Shown here: positions 1-7,683 of the stretch, piece after piece | Position numbering within the stretch: the first letter of the stretch is position 1 | Layout: every line of letters begins with the position of its first letter | Assembly (NCBI RefSeq): GCF_016583625.1 | Contig: NZ_NRRN01000025.1 | Span: forward strand, 1 to 46,918 | Direction of reading: 5' to 3' | Source: Halorhodospira abdelmalekii | Lineage (GTDB): Bacteria; Pseudomonadota; Gammaproteobacteria; Nitrococcales; Halorhodospiraceae | DNA: 46,918 nt | Made by a program: the position numbers and the translations under genes | The notes under the pieces: generated by a model | Databases searched by the model: none | Seen by the model: only the letters and a program-made list of their open reading frames with translations | What the model was told of the DNA's origin: nothing

Positions 1-18
1 GCCTAAGGTCGATTTCGT

Positions 19-34
19 GGGGGAGGGGGGGGGG
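19..34. repeat. G5-A-G10 homopolymeric tract upstream of the cysteine synthase gene
   Basis: Five G, one A and ten G in a row lie about 30 bases before the start codon of the first gene. A tract of this length is prone to slipped-strand mispairing and could form a G-quadruplex. It lies in the probable leader or promoter of the gene at 64. The run is seen directly; any effect on expression is inference, and homopolymer length is also a common sequencing error. Confidence 0.6.
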
Positions 35-63
35 CGAGATCTAGGCACTCAGGAGAGCACGCT

Positions 64-1044
64 ATGGGGATCTGCAGAGAGGGTATCGTTGACGCGATCG
101 GGCAAACCCCGTTGATCCGGCTCAGAGGCTTGAGCGAGGAGAGTGGCTGCGAGATCCTCGGCAAGGCCGAGTGGATGAACCCAGGAGGCTCGGTCAAGGA
201 TCGGGCAGCGTGGTCGATGATCCGCCAAGCCGAGCAGAGTGGAGCGCTGTACCCTGGGGGAGCGGTTGTCGAAGGGAGTGCGGGCAACACCGGGATCGGC
301 CTGATGCACGTCTGCGCGGCACGCGGCTACCGCTGCGTGATTGTTATTCCCGAGACGCAGACGCAAGAGAAGATCGACTTGTTGCGCGTGCTCGGTGCCG
401 AGGTCTATACAGTGCCTGCGGCCCCTTACAGCGACCCGCAAAACTTTCAAAAAGTGGCCGCACGCATGGCGGCGGAGATGGACAACGCGATCTGGGTCAA
501 CCAGTTCGATAACACCGCCAACCGCGATGCCCACTATGAGACGACGGGGCCGGAGATCTGGCAGCAGACCGAGGGGCGCATCGACGCCTTTGTCAGCGCC
601 GTCGGCACCGGCGGGACGTTGGCCGGGGTCTCGCGCGCTCTCAAGGAACGCAACCCCTCTATTCAAATCGTCTTGGCCGATCCGGTCGGCAGTGCCCTCT
701 ATAACTTTGTCCACCACGGTGAGCCCTCTCCGACCGAGGGTCGGTCGATTACTGAGGGGATTGGAAGCAGCCGAGTCACTGCGAATCTGGCGGGCAGCGA
801 GATCGATGATGCGCTCTGTGTGCCCGATTGCGAGACGGTGCCGATGGTCCATCGCCTGCTGCGCGAAGAGGGGCTTTTCGTCGGCAGCTCGACCGGCGTC
901 AACGTGAGTGCGGCGCTGACTCTAGCCCGCCGTCTCGGACCAGGCCATACGATCGTAACGATGCTCTGTGACGGCGGGGCGCGCTACGCTTCCCGGCTCT
1001 TTAACCAGGAGTGGCTAGCAGAGAGAGGGCTAGGGCCGGTTTGA
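64..1044 (+). CDS. PLP-dependent cysteine synthase family (O-acetylserine sulfhydrylase)
   Basis: A 326-residue fold-type II PLP enzyme, predicted to make L-cysteine from O-acetylserine and sulfide in the cytoplasm. The PLP lysine is K45 in the motif NPGGSVKDR. The phosphate/substrate loop SAGNTG lies near residue 77, and the glycine-rich cofactor motif VGTGGT near residue 181. Length fits the family. The ATG at 64 follows AGGAGA by seven bases. The sequence departs from E. coli CysK and CysM (for example GGSVKDRAA and PETQTQEK), so it belongs to a separate clade often annotated cysteine synthase A; cystathionine beta-synthase-like activity cannot be excluded. It stands alone, followed by an outer-membrane protein gene with its own probable promoter. 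Confidence 0.88.
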   Translation: MGICREGIVDAIGQTPLIRLRGLSEESGCEILGKAEWMNPGGSVKDRAAWSMIRQAEQSGALYPGGAVVEGSAGNTGIGLMHVCAARGYRCVIVIPETQTQEKIDLLRVLGAEVYTVPAAPYSDPQNFQKVAARMAAEMDNAIWVNQFDNTANRDAHYETTGPEIWQQTEGRIDAFVSAVGTGGTLAGVSRALKERNPSIQIVLADPVGSALYNFVHHGEPSPTEGRSITEGIGSSRVTANLAGSEIDDALCVPDCETVPMVHRLLREEGLFVGSSTGVNVSAALTLARRLGPGHTIVTMLCDGGARYASRLFNQEWLAERGLGPV

Positions 1045-1099
1045 GCGGGTACCGCAGCCGGTCGCTTGAAGACCGCGGGCGCAGGATTAGACCGATTGA

Positions 1100-1128
1100 T
1101 TGGGCTGGTGCCGGGAGCGTGCTATGCT
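1100..1128 (+). promoter_or_regulatory. Probable sigma70 promoter for the outer-membrane protein gene
   Basis: TTGGGC at 1100-1105 and TATGCT at 1123-1128 are separated by 17 bases, about 40 bases before the start codon at 1169. Both hexamers match the consensus only in part; the call rests on spacing and position. Confidence 0.4.
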
Positions 1129-1168
1129 CAAGCCGGATTGGGCCAGATAAATAGTACGGGAGTCACTC

Positions 1169-1870
1169 ATGCGTCGCATCCTGACCTCTCTAGTGGTGGC
1201 GGTATTCGTCGTCGGTATGGGCAGCGCTCACGCGACCGGCGGTCTTTTGGGTCTATCGGGTGGGGTTAACTACTGGTTCCACGGCTCAAGTGGTGACGTC
1301 TTCGGCATCGACGAGGATGAGCTTGATCTGGATCGTGATGAGGACGTTCACGTCTGGGTCGAGTGGGACCATATCCTGCCGATGATTCCGAGCGTCCGTT
1401 TTGAGCACAGCGACTTGGCTCAGGAGGGGGCAGCAGGGGCTCTGGTCGATCTCAGCCATATGGATCTGACCCTCTTTTGGAGCCCGTTGCCGTTGCCCTA
1501 CGTGACACTCGATCTCGGCTTTACCGGTCGCTACTTCGAGGGTGAGATTGAGCACGATAATCCCTCAGGACTGGCGGGCTATACCGGCGACTGGGAGAGT
1601 GGGTCGTTCTCCGGTTTTGTGCCGATGCTCTTCGCCCGTGCTGTGCTCGATATCCCGATGACGCGCTTTCAAGTGGCGGCCTCGGGCAAGGGGCTGAGCA
1701 TTGGCGATCATTCGATTACCGACGTCCAGCTCAACGTGGCGTATAAGTGGTGGTATGCCGGGGCGATGGCCGGGTATCGGATGCTGAGCATCGAGCTCGA
1801 CGAGCTCGACGATGTCACTACCGACATCTCCTTCAGCGGGCCGTACGTCGGCGCCTTCTTGCGTTTCTAG
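1169..1870 (+). CDS. Outer-membrane beta-barrel protein, TIGR04219-like
   Basis: A 233-residue exported protein. Residues 1-23 form a signal peptide (MRR, a hydrophobic stretch, then AHA). The mature part starts with the glycine-rich LLGLSGGVNYW and has alternating amphipathic strands ending GPYVGAFLRF, with the C-terminal phenylalanine expected of BAM-assembled barrels. This matches the small barrel family TIGR04219, by recall of its N- and C-terminal signatures. The protein is very acidic, with a DEDELDLDRDED cluster in an early loop, as in halophiles. Substrate and role are unknown. The ATG at 1169 follows GGGAG. It converges with the peroxiredoxin-glutaredoxin gene, with a hairpin between them. 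Confidence 0.75.
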   Translation: MRRILTSLVVAVFVVGMGSAHATGGLLGLSGGVNYWFHGSSGDVFGIDEDELDLDRDEDVHVWVEWDHILPMIPSVRFEHSDLAQEGAAGALVDLSHMDLTLFWSPLPLPYVTLDLGFTGRYFEGEIEHDNPSGLAGYTGDWESGSFSGFVPMLFARAVLDIPMTRFQVAASGKGLSIGDHSITDVQLNVAYKWWYAGAMAGYRMLSIELDELDDVTTDISFSGPYVGAFLRF

Positions 1871-1910
1871 TCGCTGGGCGATCAGTAGTACCCATCCCCC
1901 CGATAGAAAC

Positions 1911-1939
1911 CCCCTGTCCTGCCTGAGGCAGGGCAGGGG
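1911..1939. terminator. Hairpin between convergent genes, probable terminator
   Basis: CCCCTGTCCTGCC and GGCAGGGCAGGGG pair as a 13-bp stem with one G-T wobble and a TGA loop. There is no real U tract on the plus side and only a short T-rich stretch on the minus side. It lies 40 bases after one stop codon and 85 bases after the opposing one, so it may serve both genes. Confidence 0.5.
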
Positions 1940-2025
1940 TGTGGGCGTAGCAATAGCAATAATAAAGCTGGTAAAGCTAGAGCAGCTGAGTGCTGCCGGA
2001 GAGATGCGGGTTACGGGCGGATCGC

Positions 2026-2760
2026 TTACGCCTGCCCGAACCAGCGCTCCAGGTCGTCGGCACCGCCGATTAGACGACCGTCGATAAAGACTTGGGGGAC
2101 CAGGCCCGAACCGCTTGCCGCACGAACCGCCCGCGTCGTTAAGCCGGCACCCAGCTCAATCTCCTCGTACTCGTAACCGTTCTGCTGCAGCAGACGCTTT
2201 GCGCGCATGCAGTGAGGACAGCCGAGTTTGGTAAAGAGTACGACGTTGGCCGGGCGATTGGCCTCAGGGTTGACGTAATTGAGCATAGTATCGGCGTCGG
2301 AGACCTCGAAGGGGTCGCCCGGCTTCTCCGGCTCGACGAACATCTTCTCGATGACACCGTCCTTGACCAGCATGGAGTAGCGCCACGAGCGTTTACCGAA
2401 GCCGAGGTCGTGCTTATCGACCAGCATCCCCATACCGTCACTAAACTCGCCATTGCCGTCGGGAATCACGGTGATTCGATCGGCCTGCTGATCGCGTTTC
2501 CACTCCTCCATGACAAAGGCGTCATTAACCGACAGGCAGACGATGTCATCGACGCCGTTGTCACGGAAAACGGGCGCCAACTCGTTGTAGCGCGGTAGGT
2601 GGGTCGATGAACAGGTCGGAGTAAAGGCGCCAGGCAGAGCGAAGAGGATTACCGTCTTGCCCTTGAAGAGTTCGTCGCTGGTGATGTCGCGCCAGTCGCC
2701 GTCGCGGCGGGCACGAAAGGTCACTTGCGGGACGGGCTGGCCTTCCATCGGATGAGTCAT
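2026..2760 (-). CDS. Peroxiredoxin-5/glutaredoxin hybrid peroxidase
   Basis: A 244-residue fusion of two redox domains. Residues 8-160 are a Prx5/AhpE-like peroxiredoxin with peroxidatic C50 in PGAFTPTC. Residues 172-244 are a glutaredoxin with active site CPHC (C181, C184) and the glutathione-binding VPQVFI. In characterised members such as the Haemophilus influenzae hybrid Prx, the Grx domain uses glutathione to recycle the peroxidase, so hydrogen and alkyl peroxides are reduced in the cytosol. The reading frame extends nine codons further upstream, but the ATG at 2760 is preferred because AGAGGAGA lies eight bases ahead. A 310-base divergent region with a promoter candidate lies upstream. 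Confidence 0.93.
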   Translation of the reverse strand: MTHPMEGQPVPQVTFRARRDGDWRDITSDELFKGKTVILFALPGAFTPTCSSTHLPRYNELAPVFRDNGVDDIVCLSVNDAFVMEEWKRDQQADRITVIPDGNGEFSDGMGMLVDKHDLGFGKRSWRYSMLVKDGVIEKMFVEPEKPGDPFEVSDADTMLNYVNPEANRPANVVLFTKLGCPHCMRAKRLLQQNGYEYEEIELGAGLTTRAVRAASGSGLVPQVFIDGRLIGGADDLERWFGQA

Positions 2761-2824
2761 ACAGGTCTCCTCTGTGCGAACGTCCAAAAATGATAATTAG
2801 TCTTATTAGTGATCTGGGGAGGCC

Positions 2825-2853
2825 ATTATCTACAGCTGCCGCGAGCCAAACAA
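2825..2853 (-). promoter_or_regulatory. Probable promoter of the Prx-Grx gene with a nearby AT-rich partial palindrome
   Basis: Read on the minus strand, TTGTTT (2848-2853) and GATAAT (2825-2830) are separated by 17 bases. The leader just downstream, 2791-2809, holds an AT-rich imperfect palindrome (TGATAATTAG/TCTTATTAG) that matches a Fur box only partly and does not fit the OxyR ATAG-N7-CTAT pattern. Regulation by peroxide or metal is therefore only a possibility. Confidence 0.4.
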
Positions 2854-2862
2854 TCAGGAATT

Positions 2863-2891
2863 TTTATTGTTTTGTTGTTATTCGCTATGGT
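2863..2891 (+). promoter_or_regulatory. Weak promoter candidate for the coiled-coil gene pair
   Basis: TTTATT (2863-2868) and TATGGT (2886-2891) are 17 bases apart in the AT-rich half of the divergent region 2761-3070, giving a leader of about 170 bases before the ATG at 3071. Hexamer matches are modest. Apart from this and the divergent minus-strand promoter nothing else was seen in this region. Confidence 0.28.
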
Positions 2892-3070
2892 TTGTGCGAT
2901 GAGATGCGCGATGCAGGCGGTGCAATGCGCCCTGGCTTTGCTTATGGCATCGAAGCAAGGGGCGTGCGGCGGATGCTGCGGAACCCGTGCGCCTCTTTGG
3001 TTGTCGGTACGGGTAGCCGGTAGTAACGCAAGACCGTGCTTGCAATCATTCGCAGTCAATGGAGTCGGAT

Positions 3071-3682
3071 ATGCATAAAAAGACGCTCGCTTCGACGTTC
3101 GTACTGATGCTCGCCCTTGGCGGTGGCGCTGCGCAGGCGCAGATGGCCCCCGAGCAGGGCGGTCAGCCCGAGATGGAGGGCGCGCCGGGGATGCAGCAGC
3201 AAGATCCGCAAGCCGTCGAACAGCAAATGCAGGCGCAGCAGCGGATGCAGCAGTTGCATCAAGAGCTCGGCCAGTTGCAGCAGCAAACTATGGAGGAGAA
3301 CCCTGAGCTGCAAGATCGGGCAAACGAGCTCGATGACCGGTTGCTTGATCAGATGGAGTCGGTCGGTTACGACAACGTCCGTGAAGATATTGCCCATCTA
3401 GAAGAGACGATTCAGCAACTCGAGGATGGGACTCTGGCCGACGACGCCGATGCCGAGGAGCGGTTGCAGGAGGACCGGCAGCTGCAGATGAGGCTGCAAC
3501 AGGCCCAGCAAGAGGCGATGCAAGATGAGGAGTTCATGCAGAGCTGGGAGCAGGATCGCCAGGAGCTCGAGCAGGATCTGATCAGCGCGATGGAGGATGT
3601 CAGCCCGCGCGCTGGCGAGCTGATCGATGAGCTGCAGCAGCTGCAGGCGCAAATGCACCAAGGGATGGGCCAGATGCAGTAG
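3071..3682 (+). CDS. Exported acidic, glutamine-rich coiled-coil protein (first of a tandem pair)
   Basis: About 203 residues: a cleavable signal peptide (HKKTL, hydrophobic stretch, AQAQ), a Gln/Met/Pro-rich linker, then long amphipathic helices rich in Q, E, L and M that should form coiled coils. The product should be periplasmic; no lipobox is seen. Two blocks are shared with the next gene: QELGQLQQQTMEENPELQ and QQAQQEAMQDEEF, followed by an ISAMED-type helix. I recognise no family function; a general resemblance to periplasmic helical chaperone-like proteins rests on composition only. The ATG at 3071 is chosen because GGAG lies seven bases ahead; a frame start at 3059 lacks this. Confidence 0.72.
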   Translation: MHKKTLASTFVLMLALGGGAAQAQMAPEQGGQPEMEGAPGMQQQDPQAVEQQMQAQQRMQQLHQELGQLQQQTMEENPELQDRANELDDRLLDQMESVGYDNVREDIAHLEETIQQLEDGTLADDADAEERLQEDRQLQMRLQQAQQEAMQDEEFMQSWEQDRQELEQDLISAMEDVSPRAGELIDELQQLQAQMHQGMGQMQ

Positions 3683-3909
3683 GCCTGAAAGCCGGCTCCG
3701 CTCGGAGGTCCGGGCGGCGGCTGGTTGCTCTCTCACGGGCAGTCGGCCGAAGTGCTCGGCGTAGCGAGAGGGAAGCGCGCAGTGCGGCTCGCTCGCACGG
3801 CAGTCGGAGTGGGCGGCCGCTTGCCGTCCGCTCCAGTGTTATCCTAAGTGGCCGCGCCGCTGCCGGTGTGTCCGGTACGGTTGGTAAAACTGCTTAGAGG
3901 GAGCCCAAT

Positions 3910-4497
3910 GTGATGGTACGTACGACCGCAATCGCAGTTGTCGGTGCGCTTTTCCTGGTTGCTGCCCCGTTTTATGTCGGACCCGCCTCTGCGGACCCGG
4001 CGGAGGGGGTGCCTGGTGCTCAGGACGCCGAGCTGATGCAGGTTCAACAGCGACTTCAGGAATTGCAACAGGAACTCGGTCGGATTCAACAAGAGACGCT
4101 GGCCGATAATGAGTCGCTGCAGACCCGTGAGAAAGATCTTGAGGAGCGCGTGATCGCCAAGATGGAGGATCTTGGTTACGATCCGGAGAGTCACATTGCG
4201 CGCAGAGAGGAGATCCTTGAGCGCTTCGAGTCGCAAGAGCTCAGTCAATCTGAGCAGCAAGAGCTGGCGCAGGAATTGCAAATTGCTCATATGGCGTTGC
4301 AGCGTGCGCAGCAGGAAGTTTGGCAGGACGAGGCGTTCCGCGAGAGTATGGAGCGTGATATGCGGGCGCTGCACGAAGATATGATTGCGGCGATGGAGGA
4401 GGCCTATCCTGAGACCGCCGATTTAATGTCCGAGTACCAGGAGCTCTTCTCCAAGCTGCAGGAGCAGATGCACCGTCACGGCGAGCAGCTTCGCTGA
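3910..4497 (+). CDS. Exported coiled-coil protein, paralog of the preceding gene
   Basis: About 195 residues with an N-terminal signal peptide ending PASADP, then a helical, charged mature part. It aligns along most of its length with the upstream protein: QELGRIQQETLADNESLQ, a VIAKMEDLGYD block, QRAQQEVWQDEAF and MIAAMEEAYP each have counterparts in the same order. It therefore arose by tandem duplication and has diverged widely, losing the Gln/Met-rich linker. The start is GTG 3910 or ATG 3913, both served by GAGGGAG. The 227 bases separating the two genes hold no clear promoter, and a strong terminator follows about 140 bases after the stop, suggesting one transcript. Function unknown. Confidence 0.72.
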   Translation: MMVRTTAIAVVGALFLVAAPFYVGPASADPAEGVPGAQDAELMQVQQRLQELQQELGRIQQETLADNESLQTREKDLEERVIAKMEDLGYDPESHIARREEILERFESQELSQSEQQELAQELQIAHMALQRAQQEVWQDEAFRESMERDMRALHEDMIAAMEEAYPETADLMSEYQELFSKLQEQMHRHGEQLR

Positions 4498-4528
4498 CCC
4501 GCTTCGCTGATCCAGTAGCGAGCGCAAG

Positions 4529-4549
4529 CCCCTAGCTTCAGCTATGGGG
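4529..4549. repeat. Short stem-loop resembling an IS200/IS605-type end
   Basis: CCCCTAGC and GCTA-T-GGGG pair around a TTCA loop, 31 bases after the coiled-coil gene stop. The context (AAGCCCCTAGC, loop, GGGGTGAGCGA) looks like the subterminal palindromes at the right ends of IS200/IS605 elements. No tnpA or tnpB sequence lies nearby, so this may be a lone remnant, a REP-like unit or simply a hairpin. Confidence 0.35.
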
Positions 4550-4636
4550 TGAGCGAGCCGAGATGCCTTCGTGATCGGTTATCGGAGCGCCCTCGCGTAG
4601 GAGGTGCGGCCTGGCGGGTGGCTGTCGCGGAACCCC

Positions 4637-4664
4637 ACCCCGCCCGAGTCAGGGCGGGGTTTTT
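4637..4664 (+). terminator. Strong rho-independent terminator for the coiled-coil gene pair
   Basis: ACCCCGCCC (4637-4645) and GGGCGGGGT (4652-4660) form a perfect 9-bp stem around GAGTCA, followed directly by a run of T. It is oriented to end plus-strand transcription about 140 bases after the stop at 4497. Confidence 0.85.
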
Positions 4665-4744
4665 CGTGCAAATTGCCGACTACCGATTGCCGGTTGAGTC
4701 GACTTCGGCGGTGAGCCACCGTCAGCGGCTCAGCCGCTCTCTAT

Positions 4745-5929
4745 TCAGTCACGCTCAAGGGCGAGGGCAACCCCTTGACCGCCGCCGATGCACATCGTAA
4801 CGACACCACGACGCACCCCGTCGCGTTGCATCGAGTGCAGCAGCCGGGTGGTCAAGACCGCGCCGGTGGCGCCGATGGCGTGACCGTGGGCGATGGCACC
4901 ACCCTCGACGTTCACTCGCTCCTCGTCGATGCCGAGATCGCGCGTGACCGCGATCGCAATCGCCGCAAAGGCCTCGTTGATCTCCCAGCGCTCGACATCA
5001 TCCACCGACCAGCCGGCGCGCTGCAGACACTGCTTGACCGCCGGTACCGGGCCGATCCCGAACATCCCCGGCTCGACACCACCGACCCCGTAGGCGACCA
5101 GCCGTGCCATCGGTGTCAGGCCGTGCTGGGCGACCGCTTGCTCGTCGGCCACCAGGACGGCCGCCGCGCCTGAGTTGATCCCCGGTGCGTTACCGGCGGT
5201 GACAGTCCCCTCCTTGCGGAAAGCCGGACGCAGTTTCTGTAGGCCCTCCAGGGTGGTGTCGCCTCGGTTGTGCTCGTCGGTATCGAAGCGCTTGGTGCCT
5301 TTGCGATCCGGTACGTCGACCGGGGTGATCTCGGCCTCGAAGAGCCCCTTAGCCTGCGCGGCGCTGAAGCGCTGCTGCGAGCGTACGGCCCAGGCGTCTT
5401 GCTGTTCACGGGTGATCTGATAGGCGGTCGCGAGATCTTCGGTGTGCCACCCCGAGTGTTGATCGGAGAAGGCGTCGTTGAGCCCGTCGTTGAGCACGGC
5501 GTCGAAGATTTGATTGTGGCCCAAGCGGTAGCCGGTCCGCCCCTGCATCAGCAGGTAGGGCGCCCGATCCATGTTCTCCATGCCGCCACCGATGGCTACA
5601 TCGGCGTAGCCGAGGGCGACCTCTTGATAGGCGTTGGCGATGGCCTGGGCGCCGGAACCGCAGACGCGGTTAACGGTCAGCGCCGGCACGGTCACCGGCA
5701 CGCCGCCGTTGACAGCCGCCTGACGAGCCGGATTCATCTTGCAGCCGGCTTGGATGACGTTGCCGAGGACTACGCTATCGATCGCCTCCGGATCGATCCC
5801 GGAACGCTCCAGGGTGGCGCGGATCGCGGCGGCACCGAGATCGGTCGCCGGTACCTTGCTCAGCGAGCCGTTGAAGGTTCCGAGGGCGGTGCGAGTCGGT
5901 GCGCATAGAAAGACGCGGCGCTGAGACAT
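4745..5929 (-). CDS. Acetyl-CoA acetyltransferase (thiolase)
   Basis: A 394-residue thiolase II. It condenses two acetyl-CoA into acetoacetyl-CoA or runs the reverse cleavage. The nucleophile is C90 in NRVCGSGAQ, and the second catalytic set is H350 (GHAIGATGA) and C380 (CIGGGQG), with NEAFA before them. Length and motifs fit biosynthetic thiolases of the PhaA/AtoB type, which feed polyhydroxybutyrate or fatty-acid pathways. No phaB or phaC gene is adjacent, so the pathway cannot be fixed from context. The ATG at 5929 follows AAGGAG by eight bases. The gene appears monocistronic, with its promoter region in the repeat-filled gap before xseA. Confidence 0.93.
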   Translation of the reverse strand: MSQRRVFLCAPTRTALGTFNGSLSKVPATDLGAAAIRATLERSGIDPEAIDSVVLGNVIQAGCKMNPARQAAVNGGVPVTVPALTVNRVCGSGAQAIANAYQEVALGYADVAIGGGMENMDRAPYLLMQGRTGYRLGHNQIFDAVLNDGLNDAFSDQHSGWHTEDLATAYQITREQQDAWAVRSQQRFSAAQAKGLFEAEITPVDVPDRKGTKRFDTDEHNRGDTTLEGLQKLRPAFRKEGTVTAGNAPGINSGAAAVLVADEQAVAQHGLTPMARLVAYGVGGVEPGMFGIGPVPAVKQCLQRAGWSVDDVERWEINEAFAAIAIAVTRDLGIDEERVNVEGGAIAHGHAIGATGAVLTTRLLHSMQRDGVRRGVVTMCIGGGQGVALALERD

Positions 5930-6155
5930 GGATCAATCTCCTTCTGCAGAGTCAGCGTGTTCTCGGGTCGATGCCCTGTCGTTGGATACTGTGTCGTTAC
6001 CCCTGTTGTTGGATAACTGGATAACGGACGGTCGAGTTTGGATCACGTACCTTCGGCAGTTTAACGGATGCGCGCCGGGACGACGACCGCTGTGAGTCGA
6101 TCAATATGCACGGGGCCACTGGCACATTTCGACGGCACCGCTTTGCCAGGCGTCC

Positions 6156-6218
6156 GAAGCCTGAAGCCTGAAGCCTGAAACTTGAGACCCGAGACCCGAA
6201 CCCCGCACCCTGAACCCC
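6156..6218. repeat. Tandem heptanucleotide array, degenerate (nine units)
   Basis: Nine consecutive 7-base units in one phase: GAAGCCT three times, GAAACTT, GAGACCC twice, GAACCCC, GCACCCT, GAACCCC. The first three are identical and the rest keep a purine-rich start and C-rich end. It lies in the 344-base gap between the thiolase and xseA. The layout resembles the short tandemly repeated repetitive (heptamer) sequences known from cyanobacteria. Apart from the two arrays, this gap (5930-6273) holds no gene. Confidence 0.85.
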
Positions 6219-6241
6219 AAAGCTTGGGTCTGTCGAAGCGT

Positions 6242-6275
6242 GAGGTCCGAGGTCCGAGGTCCGAGGTCCGAGGTC
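6242..6275. repeat. Tandem heptanucleotide array GAGGTCC (4.9 copies)
   Basis: Four perfect GAGGTCC units and a six-base fifth run from 6242 to 6275 and enter the stop codon of xseA (6274-6276, TGA on the minus strand). The array has the same 7-base period as its neighbour but a different unit. Confidence 0.9.
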
Positions 6276-7533
6276 AAGGGCTAAGCGGCGCGAGTGCCGG
6301 CTCCGGCTCGTCGTAGATCTTCTCGATGCGGCAATCGAGGCGCCCAGAACCGAGGCGGGCATGGACGAGGGCGCCCGGTGTGGCTTCGTCGGCTCGCCGC
6401 AAGATGCAGCCATCAGTGCGCTGGATCACGGCGTAGCCGCGCTCCAGAGTCGCCAGCGGGCTGACTGTATGCAGGGCGCGGGCTGCGGCACTTAAGCGCT
6501 GACGGCTGGTGCCGAGGCGCTGTTCGATGCCTCGTCGCAGGCGGGCCTCGAGTTCATCGAGGCGTTGCGCCCGATCGCGCAGGCGCCGCCCCGGGTGCTG
6601 TGCCGTGAGCCGCCGGGTCAAGGTCAAGAGGCGCTCTTCGCGGCGCTGCAGCGTGCGGGTGAGGGCGCTGTGTAAGCGGCGTCGGTGTTCGGCCAGGCCG
6701 GCCATATAGGCGCCGCGATCGGGGCTGAGCGTCTCGGCAGCGGCCGAGGGGGTTGGGGCGCGCAGATCGGCGGCCAGATCGGAGATGGTCAGATCGACCT
6801 CGTGACCGACGGCACTGATGACCGGGAGCGGGCAGGCGCGGATAGCGTGTGCGACGATCTCCTCGTTGAAGGGCCAAAGATCCTCCAGTGAGCCGCCCCC
6901 GCGTGTGAGCAGCAGCAGATCGACCTCGCGGCGTCGGCCGGCCAGCTCCAAGGCAGCAGCGATCTGTGCCGCGGCTCCCTCACCCTGGACTGCTACCGGA
7001 TAGATCAGCACCGGTAAACTCGGAAAGCGGCGTTCAAGCACGCTCAGCACATCGCGGATGGCCGCACCGCTCGGCGAGGTGATCACACCGAGGCGCTGCG
7101 GTAGGCGTGGCAGCGGCCGTTTCGCCGCGGCATCGAAGAGGCCGGCGGCGGCTAGGCGTTGCTTGAGCGCTTCAAAGGCACGGCGCAGCGCCCCCTCGCC
7201 AGCCTCCTCCAGATGCTCGACAATCAGCTGGAAGTCGCCACGCGCAGGATAGAGGCTGGCTTTGGCGTAGGCGCGGACCAGGTCACCGTCGCGCGGTTGA
7301 AATGACAAGCGTAAGCTGCGGCCGCGAAAGAGGGCACAGCGCACCTGAGCGCGCGCATCCTTAAGAGAGAAGTAGAGGTGGCCTGAGGCCGGGCGCGACA
7401 GATTCGAGATCTCGCCTTCGATGCAGAGCGTCGGCAGCGCCAACTCCAGCATCTCCCGCACCTCGGTGGTCAGCTGCGAGGGGGTGTAGACCGGCATGGA
7501 TGCGTCGGCATTAGGCGGAAGCGATCTCTCCAT
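6274..7533 (-). CDS. xseA: Exodeoxyribonuclease VII large subunit
   Basis: About 419 residues. XseA is the catalytic and DNA-binding large subunit that, with several XseB small subunits, degrades single-stranded DNA to oligonucleotides in both directions. An OB-fold domain comes first (YTPSQLTTEV, IEGEISNLSRPASGHLYFSLKD), then the catalytic core with GVITSPSGAAIRDVL, RGGGSLEDLWPFN and SAVGHEVDLTISD, then a long Arg/Leu-rich coiled coil and a C-terminal LERGYAVI segment. The ATG at 7533 is preferred over a GTG at 7563, which has no ribosome site. The stop codon is touched by the GAGGTCC array. xseB is not adjacent. Confidence 0.95.
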   Translation of the reverse strand: MERSLPPNADASMPVYTPSQLTTEVREMLELALPTLCIEGEISNLSRPASGHLYFSLKDARAQVRCALFRGRSLRLSFQPRDGDLVRAYAKASLYPARGDFQLIVEHLEEAGEGALRRAFEALKQRLAAAGLFDAAAKRPLPRLPQRLGVITSPSGAAIRDVLSVLERRFPSLPVLIYPVAVQGEGAAAQIAAALELAGRRREVDLLLLTRGGGSLEDLWPFNEEIVAHAIRACPLPVISAVGHEVDLTISDLAADLRAPTPSAAAETLSPDRGAYMAGLAEHRRRLHSALTRTLQRREERLLTLTRRLTAQHPGRRLRDRAQRLDELEARLRRGIEQRLGTSRQRLSAAARALHTVSPLATLERGYAVIQRTDGCILRRADEATPGALVHARLGSGRLDCRIEKIYDEPEPALAPLSP

Positions 7534-7639
7534 TGCGGTTCTCTCTCTCTGCTTCGCGATCACGGGTGGACGGGGCTATCGATCGGGGGCCATTGGGGGC
7601 CATCGGCGGCGTTCGGAGGCCTCTTTTCGCGTTCGCTCC

Positions 7640-7669
7640 TGGCGTACTCTGCCACACCAGGCGTATACT
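7640..7669 (+). promoter_or_regulatory. Probable guaB promoter (-10 TATACT)
   Basis: TATACT at 7664-7669 is a good -10 hexamer, 111 bases before the guaB ATG. The matching -35 is poor (TGGCGT at 7640-7645, 18-base spacer), so an activator may be needed or the assignment may be off. No PurR-like operator was seen. Confidence 0.35.
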
Positions 7670-7683
7670 ATCCGGCTATCTAA

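Noticed and set aside
49-852. Long antisense open frame (267 residues) opposite the cysteine synthase gene
   Set aside because: It lies wholly within a well-supported gene, has no ribosome site or recognisable domain, and is expected from GC-rich codon bias.
2791-2809. Fur box or OxyR site before the Prx-Grx gene
   Set aside because: The match to the Fur consensus is only about 12 of 19, and the OxyR ATAG/CTAT spacing is absent. It is kept only as a note.
6156-6275. CRISPR array
   Set aside because: Units are only 7 bases with no spacers, and no cas gene is nearby.
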